Shown: piece by piece, positions 1 through 8,554 of the stretch
Position numbering within the stretch: the stretch's first letter is position 1
Layout of the letters: each line of letters opens with the position of its first letter
Origin: Flavobacterium reichenbachii
GTDB lineage: Bacteria; Bacteroidota; Bacteroidia; Flavobacteriales; Flavobacteriaceae
Assembly: GCF_002217435.1 (NCBI RefSeq)
Contig: NZ_MUHF01000037.1
Coordinates: 48,402-112,401, forward strand
DNA: 64,000 nt
Reading direction: 5' to 3'
The notes under the pieces: generated by a model
What the model saw: only the letters and a program-made list of their open reading frames with translations
What the model was told of the DNA's origin: nothing
Database searches by the model: none
Translations under genes and position numbers: made by a program

Positions 1-1153
1 TTAGAATCTTTACACCTAAATTAAAATGTAGGTTTTCAATAAAAAAAGAAACAACTCCCAAACGATTTTTATGCTGTCCCGCCAAAATTTTAATATTTGC
101 AACAGAATCTAATTCATTAAAAACAAAATCAACAATTTCGTGCTCGCGCTGCAAAATATTTTCGATTCCCATTTCTTCCTTAAGTTCAATGGCAAGCGCT
201 GTTTTTATAACCTGAAGAAAACCTGGAGTTCCTCCATCTTCACGATCCTCAATATTATCAATATATTTATGTTCTCCCCACGGATTTGTCCAGCTCACTG
301 TTCCTCCTCCAGGACAATCCGGAATCATATTATTATATAATTTTTTATTAAAAATTAAAACACCAGAAGTTCCAGGTCCGCCAAGGAATTTATGAGGAGA
401 AAAGAAAATCGCATCTAAGTAGGCTTCTGGATCTGCAGGATGCATATCAATTTCTACATAAGGTCCGGAACAGGCAAAATCTACAAAACAAACACCATTG
501 TATTGGTGCATTAATTTTGCTGCTTCATGAAAAGGAGTTTTTAGCCCCGTAACATTTGAACAAGAAGTTATTGAAGCAATTTTTATCGTTCTGTCATTAT
601 ATTTCTGTAACAACTGCTCTAAATTATCCAGACAAAAAAGTCCCTTTTCGCAAGACGGAATAATCTCTACATCTGCAATCGTTTCCAGCCAGGATGTCTG
701 ATTAGAATGATGCTCCATATGTGATATGAAAACAATAGGTTTTTTTTCTGCCGGAACAGTTGTAAAGTTTTTCAGGTTTTCCGGAATTTTTAATCCCAAA
801 ATACGCTGAAATTTATTAATAACACCCGTCATTCCAGTTCCATCTGTAATCAAAACATCATCTTGGTTTGCATTTGTGTGACGCTTAATGATGTTTCTGG
901 CATGATGATATGCTTTTGTCATGGCAGTACCTGACACAGTAGTTTCAGTATGTGTATTGGCTACAAAAGGCCCAAATTCATTCAGAAGTTTCTCTTCTAT
1001 AGGACGATATAATCTGCCGCTGGCAGTCCAATCTGTGTAAATAATCTTTTTTTTGCCATAAGGAGAAATAAATTCCTGATTTACACCTACAATATGCTGT
1101 CTATATTCTTGAAAATAAGTTTCTAAACTGATGGTATTATTTTTGCTGTTCAT
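1..1153 (-). CDS. Class V aminotransferase-fold PLP enzyme (partial, C-terminus outside window)
   Basis: The reading frame is open from an ATG at 1153 to the left edge (384 codons); the TTA at bases 1-3 is out of frame, so the C-terminus is missing. The protein is a fold-type I PLP enzyme of the class V (cysteine desulfurase/SufS-like) group. SPHKFLGG places the Schiff-base lysine at residue 255, an Asp that would pair with the PLP pyridine nitrogen lies in VDFACSG (D225), and HMEHHSN (145-151) is the class V N-terminal-domain motif. A true SufS/IscS has a catalytic cysteine in the C-terminal part, which cannot be inspected here, so substrate and reaction remain open. It is divergent from msrA across a 180-base gap and has a good promoter at 1176-1183. 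Confidence 0.85.
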   Translation of the reverse strand, partial: MNSKNNTISLETYFQEYRQHIVGVNQEFISPYGKKKIIYTDWTASGRLYRPIEEKLLNEFGPFVANTHTETTVSGTAMTKAYHHARNIIKRHTNANQDDVLITDGTGMTGVINKFQRILGLKIPENLKNFTTVPAEKKPIVFISHMEHHSNQTSWLETIADVEIIPSCEKGLFCLDNLEQLLQKYNDRTIKIASITSCSNVTGLKTPFHEAAKLMHQYNGVCFVDFACSGPYVEIDMHPADPEAYLDAIFFSPHKFLGGPGTSGVLIFNKKLYNNMIPDCPGGGTVSWTNPWGEHKYIDNIEDREDGGTPGFLQVIKTALAIELKEEMGIENILQREHEIVDFVFNELDSVANIKILAGQHKNRLGVVSFFIENLHFNLGVKIL

Positions 1154-1175
1154 TAGTTGTGCCTGTGTTTGACTG

Positions 1176-1183
1176 CAAATATA
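1176..1183 (-). promoter_or_regulatory. Bacteroidetes -7 box for the class V PLP enzyme
   Basis: The minus strand reads TATATTTG, a perfect match to TAnnTTTG, 23 bases upstream of the ATG at 1153. No clear TTG -33 box is visible at the expected distance. Confidence 0.5.
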
Positions 1184-1334
1184 TCGTTTTTTTATAAAAT
1201 TGAGAATTTACCAATTATAAACTTCAAATATTAGATAACCTTTTGTTATCTTTAATTAATCACTCTTTTTTATAATAAATTATCACAATATTCTATCGGA
1301 TTAATAGGGCATTAAATTTTAAACTATAATTTTT

Positions 1335-1865
1335 ATGGGAAATTTATCAACAGCCACTTTTGGTGGAGGATGTTTTTGGTGTATTGAAGCTGTTATTCAG
1401 CGTTTAAAAGGAATAGAATCTTTAAAATCAGGCTATTCGGATGGCTTTATTAAAAATCCGCCTTATCGTGAAGTTTGTACAGGGAGAACTGGACATGCAG
1501 AAGTAATTCAAGTAACGTTTGACACTGACATAATTTCATATCATGACTTAATTTCAATTTTTATGACAAGTCATGATCCAACAACTTTAAATCGTCAGGG
1601 AGGCGACAGCGGTACTCAATACCGTTCTATAATATTGTATCACGACGAAACGCAGAAAGAAATTGCTGAACAGGTTTTCGAAGAAGTTAAACCCATTTTT
1701 GATGATCCGATCGTAACCCAATTAAAACCTTTTGAAGTGTTTTATGAGGCCGAAGATTATCATCAGAATTATTATAACGAAAATCAGGAAGCGGGTTACT
1801 GCCAAATGGTGATTGATCCTAAAGTTCAGAAATTGAAAAAAATGTATGCTGATAAATTAGCATAA
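1335..1865 (+). CDS. msrA: Peptide-methionine (S)-S-oxide reductase MsrA
   Basis: Reduces the S-epimer of methionine sulfoxide in proteins and free methionine, in the cytoplasm (no signal peptide). The N-terminal GGGCFWC motif places the catalytic cysteine at residue 13, and the rest follows the MsrA fold: the YREVCTGRTGHAE segment, GGDSGTQYRS, and the EDYHQNYY segment near residue 140. At 176 residues it has the normal length of a single-domain MsrA with no fused MsrB. A C-terminal cysteine in GYCQM (about residue 156) is a candidate resolving cysteine. Only 7 bases separate it from selO, so the two are probably co-transcribed. No Shine-Dalgarno sequence is present, as usual in this phylum. 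Confidence 0.95.
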   Translation: MGNLSTATFGGGCFWCIEAVIQRLKGIESLKSGYSDGFIKNPPYREVCTGRTGHAEVIQVTFDTDIISYHDLISIFMTSHDPTTLNRQGGDSGTQYRSIILYHDETQKEIAEQVFEEVKPIFDDPIVTQLKPFEVFYEAEDYHQNYYNENQEAGYCQMVIDPKVQKLKKMYADKLA

Positions 1866-1872
1866 TTATAAA

Positions 1873-3441
1873 ATGAAAAATTTAAAAATAAAGAACAGAT
1901 TTACAGCTGAATTGCCGGCAGACCCAAATGAAACTAACGAAATACGTCAAGTTTCAAATGCGTTGTTTTCATATGTAAATCCAGAAAAACCATCAAATCC
2001 TAAACTAATTCATGCTTCAGAGGATGTCGCTGAATTGGTTGGGATTTCTAAGGATGAAATTCAGTCAGAAGCCTTTCTGAATGTTTTTTCGGGAAAAGAC
2101 ATACTCCCGGAAACGCGGCCGTATGCGATGTGTTATGCGGGTCATCAGTTTGGAAATTGGGCTGGACAGTTGGGCGACGGGCGTGCTATTAACTTAACAG
2201 AAATAGAGCACAACAATCAGTTTTTTACCTTACAGCTCAAAGGAGCCGGAAAAACGCCATACTCCAGAACTGCAGATGGCTTAGCGGTTTTGCGATCTTC
2301 AATTAGAGAATATTTATGTGCCGAAGCGATGCATTATTTGGGTGTTCCCACTACTCGATCGCTTTCTCTAATGCTTTCTGGTGACGAAGTTTTGCGTGAC
2401 ATTTTGTATAACGGAAATCCTGCGTACGAAAAAGGCGCGATAGTTTGCCGTGTTGCACCATCATTTATTCGTTTTGGAAGTTTCGAAATGATCACTTCTC
2501 GAAATGAATTGAAAAATCTAAAACAATTTGCAGAATATACGATCAAACATTATTTTCCAGAAATCAAGGGAGAACCAAAAGATCAGTACATTCAATTTTT
2601 TAAAACTGTTGCCGACACAACCCGCGAAATGATTCTGCATTGGCAGCGAGTTGGCTTTGTCCACGGTGTGATGAATACCGACAATATGTCTATTCACGGA
2701 ATTACAATTGATTATGGTCCTTACGGATGGCTTGAAAATTATGATCCGAACTGGACACCGAACACAACAGACAGTCAAAACCGAAGATATCGTTTCGGGA
2801 ATCAGCCTCAGGTTGCACAATGGAATTTATTTCAGCTGGCCAATGCTTTATACCCTTTAATAAATGAAGCAAAGCCTTTAGAAGATATTTTAGAATCTTT
2901 TATGATCAATTTTGATAATGATTATAAAACAATGTTTTTAAGCAAGTTAGGATTACTAACTTCAACAGAAACTGACAATGAATTAATTGCTGATTTAGAA
3001 TCAAATCTGCAAATGTCTGAAACAGATATGACAATCTTTTTTAGAAATTTAAGCGCTGTTAAAAAGGAAGATACTGTCGAAAAAGCATTTAATAAAATAA
3101 AAGATGCCTTTTATATTTTAGACGAAATTTCGAATAATGTTTTAGAAAACTGGACAAATTGGTTTTCTTCTTATCTAAAAAGATTGGATATTGAAAACTT
3201 GTCAAATGAAGATCGTGCGGTAAAAATGAATGCTGTAAATCCTAAGTATGTTTTACGAAATTACATGGCACAATTGAGTATTGATGCTGCAGATCAGGGA
3301 GATTATTCATTAGTTAATGAATTATATATATTGTTGCAGAAACCATATGAGGAACAACCCGAAATGGAAAAATGGTTTGCCAAAAGACCAGATTGGGCCC
3401 GTTCAAAAGTTGGCTGTTCTATGCTTTCTTGCAGCTCTTAA
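1873..3441 (+). CDS. selO: Protein adenylyltransferase SelO (YdiU family)
   Basis: Pseudokinase-fold enzyme that transfers AMP from ATP to Ser/Thr/Tyr of target proteins. It has the full 522-residue length. Key segments are GDGRAINLTE (101-110), QLKGAGKTPYSR with the nucleotide-binding Lys at about 123, the REYLCAEAMHYLG helix with its Glu near 151, HGVMNTDN (264-271) and DYGP with the metal-binding Asp at 280. The C-terminus ends GCSMLSCSS; the family's eukaryotic members have a selenocysteine in this tail, while here two cysteines are present and no in-frame TGA occurs. Known SelO targets include redox proteins, so its place directly after msrA fits an oxidative-stress role (inference). Confidence 0.93.
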   Translation: MKNLKIKNRFTAELPADPNETNEIRQVSNALFSYVNPEKPSNPKLIHASEDVAELVGISKDEIQSEAFLNVFSGKDILPETRPYAMCYAGHQFGNWAGQLGDGRAINLTEIEHNNQFFTLQLKGAGKTPYSRTADGLAVLRSSIREYLCAEAMHYLGVPTTRSLSLMLSGDEVLRDILYNGNPAYEKGAIVCRVAPSFIRFGSFEMITSRNELKNLKQFAEYTIKHYFPEIKGEPKDQYIQFFKTVADTTREMILHWQRVGFVHGVMNTDNMSIHGITIDYGPYGWLENYDPNWTPNTTDSQNRRYRFGNQPQVAQWNLFQLANALYPLINEAKPLEDILESFMINFDNDYKTMFLSKLGLLTSTETDNELIADLESNLQMSETDMTIFFRNLSAVKKEDTVEKAFNKIKDAFYILDEISNNVLENWTNWFSSYLKRLDIENLSNEDRAVKMNAVNPKYVLRNYMAQLSIDAADQGDYSLVNELYILLQKPYEEQPEMEKWFAKRPDWARSKVGCSMLSCSS

Positions 3442-3450
3442 AATTTTTTT

Positions 3451-3497
3451 GCCGAGAATTCACGAATTGACTTAATGCATTTTAGTGAGTTCTCGGC
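3451..3497. terminator. Bidirectional terminator between selO and ypdA
   Basis: GCCGAGAATTCAC (3451-3463) pairs with GTGAGTTCTCGGC (3485-3497) with one mismatch. It is flanked by an A/T run on the left and TAATTTTT on the right, and lies between convergent genes. Confidence 0.8.
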
Positions 3498-3503
3498 TAA
3501 TTT

Positions 3504-4469
3504 TTATCTGGTTATAAAATCTACAATCATATTGGCATGAATTCTTGAATTTTCAATAAACCATTTGTGTGTCTGCATACCACCGCAAACTACTCCTGCC
3601 AGAAATAAACCTTTTACATTAGTTTCCATAGTTTCCGGATCATAAACCGGAATCTTCAATTCGTCTTCCGACAATTGAATTCCCATATTTTCCAGAAATG
3701 CTAAATCTGGCTTATAGCCGGTTAAGGCTAAAACAAAATCATTTTCTATGCTTACTTTTCCATTTGGAGTTTCAATTTCGACTTCATTTTCTTTAATATC
3801 AGTAATATTAGATTCAAAATAAGCTTTAATACTTCCTTCAGCAATTCTGTTTTCTATATCTGGTTTTACCCAATACTTTACTCTGTTATTGATTTCGTTT
3901 TTACGAATTACCATTGTCACATTTGCTCCTTTTCGCCAGCATTCTAAAGCTGCATCCACAGAAGAATTATTAGCGCCAACAACCAGAATATTCCTAAAAG
4001 CATACTCGTGTGCTTCTTTATAATAATGACGAACTTTTGGCAGCTCCTCGCCTTTTATATTCATCTTGATCGGAATATCATAAAAGCCAGTTGCAATAAT
4101 GACGTTTGCAGCTTCGTAAAAATTCTTATCGGTCTGAACCTTAAAAGAGCCATTTTCCTGTTTTATCACTTCAGAAACTTTTTCGAATAGATGAATGGAA
4201 AAATTAAAATACCGATGAATATTTCGATAATATTCTAAAGCTTCCTGGCGTCCTGGCTTTGGTGCCAGACAGTTAAACGGAATATCACCAATTTCCAGCC
4301 TTTCTGCTGTAGAGAAAAAAGTCATGTACAATGGATAATTGAAAATACTGTTTACAATTGCGCCTTTTTCTATAATGAGATAACGTAAGTTTTTCTTTTG
4401 TGCCTCGATTGCGCAAGCCAGTCCAATTGGTCCGCCTCCAACAATTATTAAGTCATATTGTTCTGTCAT
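3504..4469 (-). CDS. ypdA: YpdA family bacillithiol disulfide reductase (FAD/NAD(P)-binding)
   Basis: Flavoprotein oxidoreductase of the YpdA/Bdr family, which reduces oxidised bacillithiol with NADPH in organisms that use bacillithiol instead of glutathione. The N-terminal dinucleotide-binding motif GGGPIGLA (residues 11-18) binds FAD, and a second Rossmann motif, VVGANNSSVDAALE, lies near residue 165 for NAD(P)H. The C-terminal FLAGVVCGGMQTHKWFIEN segment is characteristic of the family. There is no CxxC pair of the thioredoxin-reductase type. 321 residues is normal. It lies 5 bases downstream of the CYTH gene, so the two form an operon. The physiological thiol is inferred from the family. 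Confidence 0.85.
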   Translation of the reverse strand: MTEQYDLIIVGGGPIGLACAIEAQKKNLRYLIIEKGAIVNSIFNYPLYMTFFSTAERLEIGDIPFNCLAPKPGRQEALEYYRNIHRYFNFSIHLFEKVSEVIKQENGSFKVQTDKNFYEAANVIIATGFYDIPIKMNIKGEELPKVRHYYKEAHEYAFRNILVVGANNSSVDAALECWRKGANVTMVIRKNEINNRVKYWVKPDIENRIAEGSIKAYFESNITDIKENEVEIETPNGKVSIENDFVLALTGYKPDLAFLENMGIQLSEDELKIPVYDPETMETNVKGLFLAGVVCGGMQTHKWFIENSRIHANMIVDFITR

Positions 4470-4474
4470 AATAG

Positions 4475-4945
4475 TTATTTCCAGTCTTTAAAAGGATTTT
4501 TGCTCAAATAAGCGTTATAGTAACGCGGGTCATTTGTAACTTCTTCTCCCAGCCAGTCTGGTTTTTCAAATTTATCATCTTCAGATTTAAGTTCAATTTC
4601 AGCCATAATTAAGCCTTCATTTTCTCCATAAAATTCATCTACTTCAAAAATGTGATTTCCTGATTTAATCTCAAAACGTGTTTTTTCAATTTTTCCTTTT
4701 TCACATAACTTCAGCAATTCCTGAGCTTCATCAACCGGAATTTCATTTTCCCATTCAAAACGAGACATTCCGCCCTGATGGCCGATACCTTTTATGGTGA
4801 TAAATCCTTTCTGTCCCTTAATTCTAACTCTGACTGTTCGCTCCGGAATTGAACTCAAATAACCTTGTGCAATTTTATTTTGAGTAAAAGCCTGTTCTTT
4901 AAAATCTTCTGATTTTACAAGAAACTTTCTTTCAATTTCAATCAT
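4475..4945 (-). CDS. CYTH domain protein (triphosphate tunnel metalloenzyme)
   Basis: Small cytoplasmic protein of the CYTH/TTM superfamily, which acts on triphosphate substrates (inorganic triphosphatase, thiamine triphosphatase or adenylate cyclase class IV). The signature ExExK is seen right at the N-terminus as EIERK (E3, E5, K7), followed by alternating charged strands such as RVRIKGQKGFITIKG and FEVDEFYGE that would line the tunnel. An ATG at 4945 was chosen: it gives the signature at residue 3, as in relatives, whereas the longer frame to 4969 begins with TTG. Likely co-transcribed with ypdA. The actual substrate cannot be told from sequence. Confidence 0.85.
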   Translation of the reverse strand: MIEIERKFLVKSEDFKEQAFTQNKIAQGYLSSIPERTVRVRIKGQKGFITIKGIGHQGGMSRFEWENEIPVDEAQELLKLCEKGKIEKTRFEIKSGNHIFEVDEFYGENEGLIMAEIELKSEDDKFEKPDWLGEEVTNDPRYYNAYLSKNPFKDWK

Positions 4946-5249
4946 TTCTACTTCTAAATTAATTTTCAATGCAAGTTACTCAAATTAATTTAGTCTTATT
5001 ATTTTGAATTGTTATTGCCGCACTAATTTTAACAAACATGTATCTTAAAGTATTGTTTATGAACAAAATACAGAAAATGAGTTTTCTATTAATGTATTCT
5101 GTATTCAATTTTTTTATAATTTTGATATAACATTTACTTCTCGACTTACTTCAAAAAAAATATCAACTAATGTAATCGCCTCTAGATCACTTTTTTCATT
5201 TAAAATTTAGCTGTAAATAGAAAGTTAGTATTAATTAAAATTTAGTATT
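4946..5249. other. Intergenic region between divergent CYTH and decayed gene
   Basis: About 300 bases of AT-rich sequence with no open frame of note and no strong hairpin. It should hold promoters for both flanking genes, but no convincing TAnnTTTG box is visible. Confidence 0.4.
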
Positions 5250-5614
5250 ATGAATATTCCTTATATTATAATTACTGTATTAGTGGGCTTAACTTGTGGT
5301 ATTTTAGGTTACTTTCTGGGGAAAATGAATTCCAAAAAAGATGTAACTCTAGCGTCGGCACTGCAAGCAGATTTAGATGTCTGCAAAGCCCATACAAAAA
5401 ATTTAACAACCAGAATCCATTCTTTAGAAGCTGATATTATTAATATAAAAACTAAAAGTTCTGTTGCTGATGGTGAGAGACAGGAATAATGGGTTGGAAA
5501 GAAGTTTCTGAAAAACTGTGGATAAATTACAATCTATTTTAGCTTTCGAAGAAAATGGCTGAAATACAAATATCAACAGGAAAATTTGAGGATCTTAAAA
5601 GAATTAGTGATTAA
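5250..5614 (+). pseudogene. Membrane-anchored protein with decayed C-terminal domain
   Basis: The intact part (5250-5489, 79 codons) encodes an N-terminal membrane segment (residues about 4-24, ending LGYFLGK) followed by a heptad-like region (DLDVCKAHTKNLTTRIHSLEADI). After its stop, other frames carry what looks like the remainder of a larger protein: WKEVSEK, then with one extra base TVDKLQSILA, and finally GKFEDLKRISD ending in TAA at 5612-5614. From memory, flavobacterial proteins with this N-terminus continue into a helix-hairpin-helix-like domain with a TWKxLSE...KLQxIL pattern; the EGIGPKI hairpin itself is absent here. I read this as a gene shortened by deletion and frameshift. The short form might still be expressed as a small membrane protein. 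Confidence 0.5.
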
Positions 5615-6655
5615 TCAGATAAGAAATCCAGAATCCCATTCTTTTGCCGTATTATACCATAATTGTCCTTTTGAAACTTCCAAAGGGCAGTCAAAATTGT
5701 TGTTGTAAAGAGCCCCTGTTCCTAATCCTTGCGGCATTCTTGAGTTTTGCATAAAGGTCCATTGTGCAATTGCATTCAATCCAATATTACTTTCTAGTGC
5801 TGATGTGATCCACCATCCTATATTGTACTTTTCTGCCAGCGAAATCCATTCTTGCGTTCCTCTAAAACCTCCAACAAAACTAGGCTTTAGAATAATGTAT
5901 TGCGGTTTTATTTTTTGTAAAATATCTTCTTTTTCTTTCAATGAAAATACGCCAATTAATTCCTCATCCAAAGCAATGGGAAAAGGTGTCTGAAAACATA
6001 AATCTGACATAGCACTTATATTTCCTTTTGCAATTGGCTGTTCTATGCTATGTAACTCAAATTTATCTAATTGATTTAGTTTATCTAAAGCTTCATTTAA
6101 AGCAAAAGCACCATTGGCATCAACACGAATTTCTACTTGAGATGATGAAAAATGGGTACGAATAAAATGTAGTAATTCTAATTCTTTTTTAAAGTCGATA
6201 GCTCCAATCTTGAGTTTTATACAGTTAAAACCTTGTTCTAATTTCTCTTCAATCTGCTCTTTCATAAAAGAAGCTTCGCCCATCCAGACTAAACCATTTA
6301 TAACAATAGATTTTAGATTCCCAGTAAATTCAGAAGGAAATAAAATATAAGGATTGGTACTCTTAAGAGATAAAAAAGCCATTTCTATTCCAAATTGAAT
6401 AGATGGAAATTCTAAAAGCGACTCCCAAAGTGCAGTTTCACCTAAATGAATATTCTGGCAAGCCCAGTTTAGTTTTTCTTCATAATCAGCCCGATCGTCT
6501 GCACTTAAGCCACGCAGTATACCACATTCTCCTATACCTTTTTTACCATCTTTATCAAGAATAATAAACCAGGTTTCTTTCTCGGTCATCACTCCTCTGG
6601 AAGTTCCTGAAGGTCGCTTAAAATCAAGCATGTATTTATGGTAAGTGGCTTTCAT
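5615..6655 (-). CDS. menC: o-Succinylbenzoate synthase MenC
   Basis: Enolase-superfamily enzyme that dehydrates SHCHC to o-succinylbenzoate in menaquinone synthesis. All the catalytic elements are visible: the KxK motif in IKLKI (K147, K149), metal ligands D179 (RVDAN), E205 (SIEQP) and D230 (ALDEE), and the second catalytic lysine K257 in ILKPS. 346 residues fits the flavobacterial family. It is the last gene of the minus-strand block that also holds menA and menB; the gap to the upstream TPR gene is 38 bases. The family includes racemases of similar sequence, but the men neighbourhood decides for MenC. Confidence 0.92.
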   Translation of the reverse strand: MKATYHKYMLDFKRPSGTSRGVMTEKETWFIILDKDGKKGIGECGILRGLSADDRADYEEKLNWACQNIHLGETALWESLLEFPSIQFGIEMAFLSLKSTNPYILFPSEFTGNLKSIVINGLVWMGEASFMKEQIEEKLEQGFNCIKLKIGAIDFKKELELLHFIRTHFSSSQVEIRVDANGAFALNEALDKLNQLDKFELHSIEQPIAKGNISAMSDLCFQTPFPIALDEELIGVFSLKEKEDILQKIKPQYIILKPSFVGGFRGTQEWISLAEKYNIGWWITSALESNIGLNAIAQWTFMQNSRMPQGLGTGALYNNNFDCPLEVSKGQLWYNTAKEWDSGFLI

Positions 6656-6693
6656 TTTAATAATACTGAAATTATTAGTTTAAGTTCCTGATG

Positions 6694-7893
6694 CTAAAAT
6701 AATTTTAGTACTCTTTCGTAATCTTTAGATTGAATGCCTGCTTTTTGAAAAGCAGCAAAATCTAACTTGGTTTTATCTGTCCAGCTTAAGTTTTCGCTTA
6801 CGTTTTGATTTTGGTATTTTTTGTAGATTGTTTTTGCTTCACTAAAATTATCGTCTAAAAGATATACGTGCGCAAGATTTAATTTTACCAACAATTCGGT
6901 ATCATCAATCTTCTCTCCTTCTTTCAGAAATTTTATTGCCTTTGCGTACTGTTTTGTCAAAATGTAACAATAACCAATTGAACTATAATCTAATGCTGTT
7001 GCTTTACCCTCATTAATTATTGTAGTTAATCTTTGAATTGCTTCGTTATACTTTTGCGTATTTATTAAAACAGCAGCTTGGGTCCTTAAATCATTAAAGA
7101 CATTTTTAGAAATATCAACATCTTTATAACAGGCGTTTCCAAAATCTTTATAAACTTTGTTTTTTTCTATCGGAAGCAATTTTTGAAATTCTGTATAACG
7201 ATATTGTTTCATTATTTTCTCGAGAATACAAACGCAGAAATCATCAGAATTGGCCATTTTTTGCGCCATCGTCGATGTTTTGCATAAACTTATAATTTCG
7301 TTTTTATTATCTTGATTCCAGCCTCGATTAAGTTTAACATCAACCCATGGCACTACTTCCAAAACAACTTTTTGGTTCAGAAACCAATTTTTACTTTCAA
7401 AACCAAACCAAATTACAGGTGTATTTTCTTTTATACAAGAAGATTTATCCAATGATAATCTTTTTGCGTCTTTACTAACAGGTTCAAGCTGTGCGTAGCA
7501 GGCTGTGTCTGTTTTGCCATCGCTGACATATTTTTTTGCATTTTCGCTTGATGTAAAAATAGAATACGTGCATTTATCATCTCCGGAAATTTTTGACATT
7601 AAAAAAACAGCACCGGCAGAACCCTGACTAATTCCTGTAGGATCCGGAATAGCTTTAAGGACAGAAACCAAGCTGTTTGACATTTGCTGATTTTCGTCTA
7701 AAAGTGTAATTCTATAAACTATTTCTGTTGTTCCAACTGGCAGATCTTCGGTATAAACGGTAATTCGATCTCGTGCAGAAACAATAATTTCTTTTGTTGT
7801 TGAACGTTCTTTGTCCCAATAACCATCTTTTTGAGCAAATGAACTGCAAAAAGAAATAAAAGAAAAGAATAAAAATATTTTTTTGAAAGTCAT
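6694..7893 (-). CDS. Secreted/periplasmic tetratricopeptide-repeat protein
   Basis: 399 residues beginning with a signal peptide (hydrophobic residues 5-18, cleavage probably after FAQ at about 21). The N-terminal half has no domain I recognise; it is beta-rich and holds several cysteines (for example DKCTYSIF, TACYAQ, SSCIKE, CVCILEK) that could form disulfides in the periplasm. The C-terminal third carries TPR-like helices: AAVLINTQKYNEAIQRL, SSIGYCYILTKQYAKAIKFLKEGEK and KLNLAHVYLLDDNFSEAKTIYKKY. It lies 3 bases after the DUF2199 gene, so the two are co-transcribed. Function unknown; TPRs suggest protein-protein contact. Confidence 0.75.
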   Translation of the reverse strand: MTFKKIFLFFSFISFCSSFAQKDGYWDKERSTTKEIIVSARDRITVYTEDLPVGTTEIVYRITLLDENQQMSNSLVSVLKAIPDPTGISQGSAGAVFLMSKISGDDKCTYSIFTSSENAKKYVSDGKTDTACYAQLEPVSKDAKRLSLDKSSCIKENTPVIWFGFESKNWFLNQKVVLEVVPWVDVKLNRGWNQDNKNEIISLCKTSTMAQKMANSDDFCVCILEKIMKQYRYTEFQKLLPIEKNKVYKDFGNACYKDVDISKNVFNDLRTQAAVLINTQKYNEAIQRLTTIINEGKATALDYSSIGYCYILTKQYAKAIKFLKEGEKIDDTELLVKLNLAHVYLLDDNFSEAKTIYKKYQNQNVSENLSWTDKTKLDFAAFQKAGIQSKDYERVLKLF

Positions 7894-7896
7894 ATT

Positions 7897-8421
7897 TTAT
7901 GATTTATTTTCAATTCCGCTAATCATACTTTGAATTCTTTTTTCAGCTTCAGCTTTTGTAATTCCTTCGTAAAAATCTTTAACAAAAGGATGATCAAAAT
8001 CCTTATGAGGAAAAATGACAGGTCTGCTGTTTCCTTTCTGAGTTACTACTGTTGTCGGAATGCTTTCTGAAAAATTATATTCACTGACATTATTGTTGAG
8101 CCATCCAAAATACTGAGTTTCGTGATTTTCATTATCAAAATTTTCCAGATAATCATTAAAACTTTTTTCACTAAGAGAAACCCATAGCCCGTATTCTAAA
8201 TCTTCGCAATGATCATTTACTTCCTGAATTAGAACGCAGCGTATAAATCTAGCTGTTGCTTCTGGATATTTGATAACACAAAAATCTTCGTCGATTACGG
8301 CAATTTCTTCTTTATCTTCATCTGAAAGGGAAGAATAATTATTGGGTGAAATATAAGTTAAAGCCGGCCACTCTGAATGTTCCTGATTACAGCATTCACA
8401 AATGTATTTTGTATCGTTCAT
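7897..8421 (-). CDS. DUF2199 domain protein
   Basis: Cytoplasmic protein of about 174 residues. It starts MNDTKYICECCNQEH, with a CxxC pair (CECC) near the N-terminus that probably binds a metal, followed by the DUF2199 core (CVIKYPEATARFIRCVLIQEV, YGLWVSLSEKSFNDYLENF). A longer open frame reaches 8514, but it begins with TTG and would be coded by the structured repeat at 8454-8536, so the ATG at 8421 is the better start. Biochemical function unknown. Confidence 0.8.
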   Translation of the reverse strand: MNDTKYICECCNQEHSEWPALTYISPNNYSSLSDEDKEEIAVIDEDFCVIKYPEATARFIRCVLIQEVNDHCEDLEYGLWVSLSEKSFNDYLENFDNENHETQYFGWLNNNVSEYNFSESIPTTVVTQKGNSRPVIFPHKDFDHPFVKDFYEGITKAEAEKRIQSMISGIENKS

Positions 8422-8453
8422 TATATTAAATATATTATGCAAACTTAATTCAT

Positions 8454-8536
8454 AGCCCCGATAGAGGCGGTATCCTTTTTTGAGGCGTCCCGAATTTTCG
8501 GGGTAACGCCTCAAAAAAGATATAGCCGAAAGCGGG
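8454..8536 (+). ncRNA. Structured intergenic element, candidate Flavo-1-type RNA motif
   Basis: An 83-base element beginning AGCCCCGATAGAGGCGG and ending GCCGAAAGCGGGA. The ends pair (CCC with GGG; CGG-TATC with GATA-TAG-CCG) around a long central hairpin: TTTTTTGAGGCGT pairs with ACGCCTCAAAAAA, enclosing CCCGAA/TTCGGG. From memory, elements with the same outer sequence and a variable inner hairpin recur between flavobacterial genes, and I believe they correspond to the Rfam Flavo-1 motif; I cannot confirm this without a covariance search. It lies between two minus-strand genes, while the conserved orientation reads on the plus strand, so it may be antisense to their transcript or simply a terminator-like repeat. 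Confidence 0.6.
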
Positions 8537-8554
8537 ATCAGCTTCTAAAATAAA

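Noticed and set aside
1873..3441. Selenoprotein (SelO, Gpx-like)
   Set aside because: No in-frame TGA precedes the end of either gene; cysteine occupies the relevant positions.
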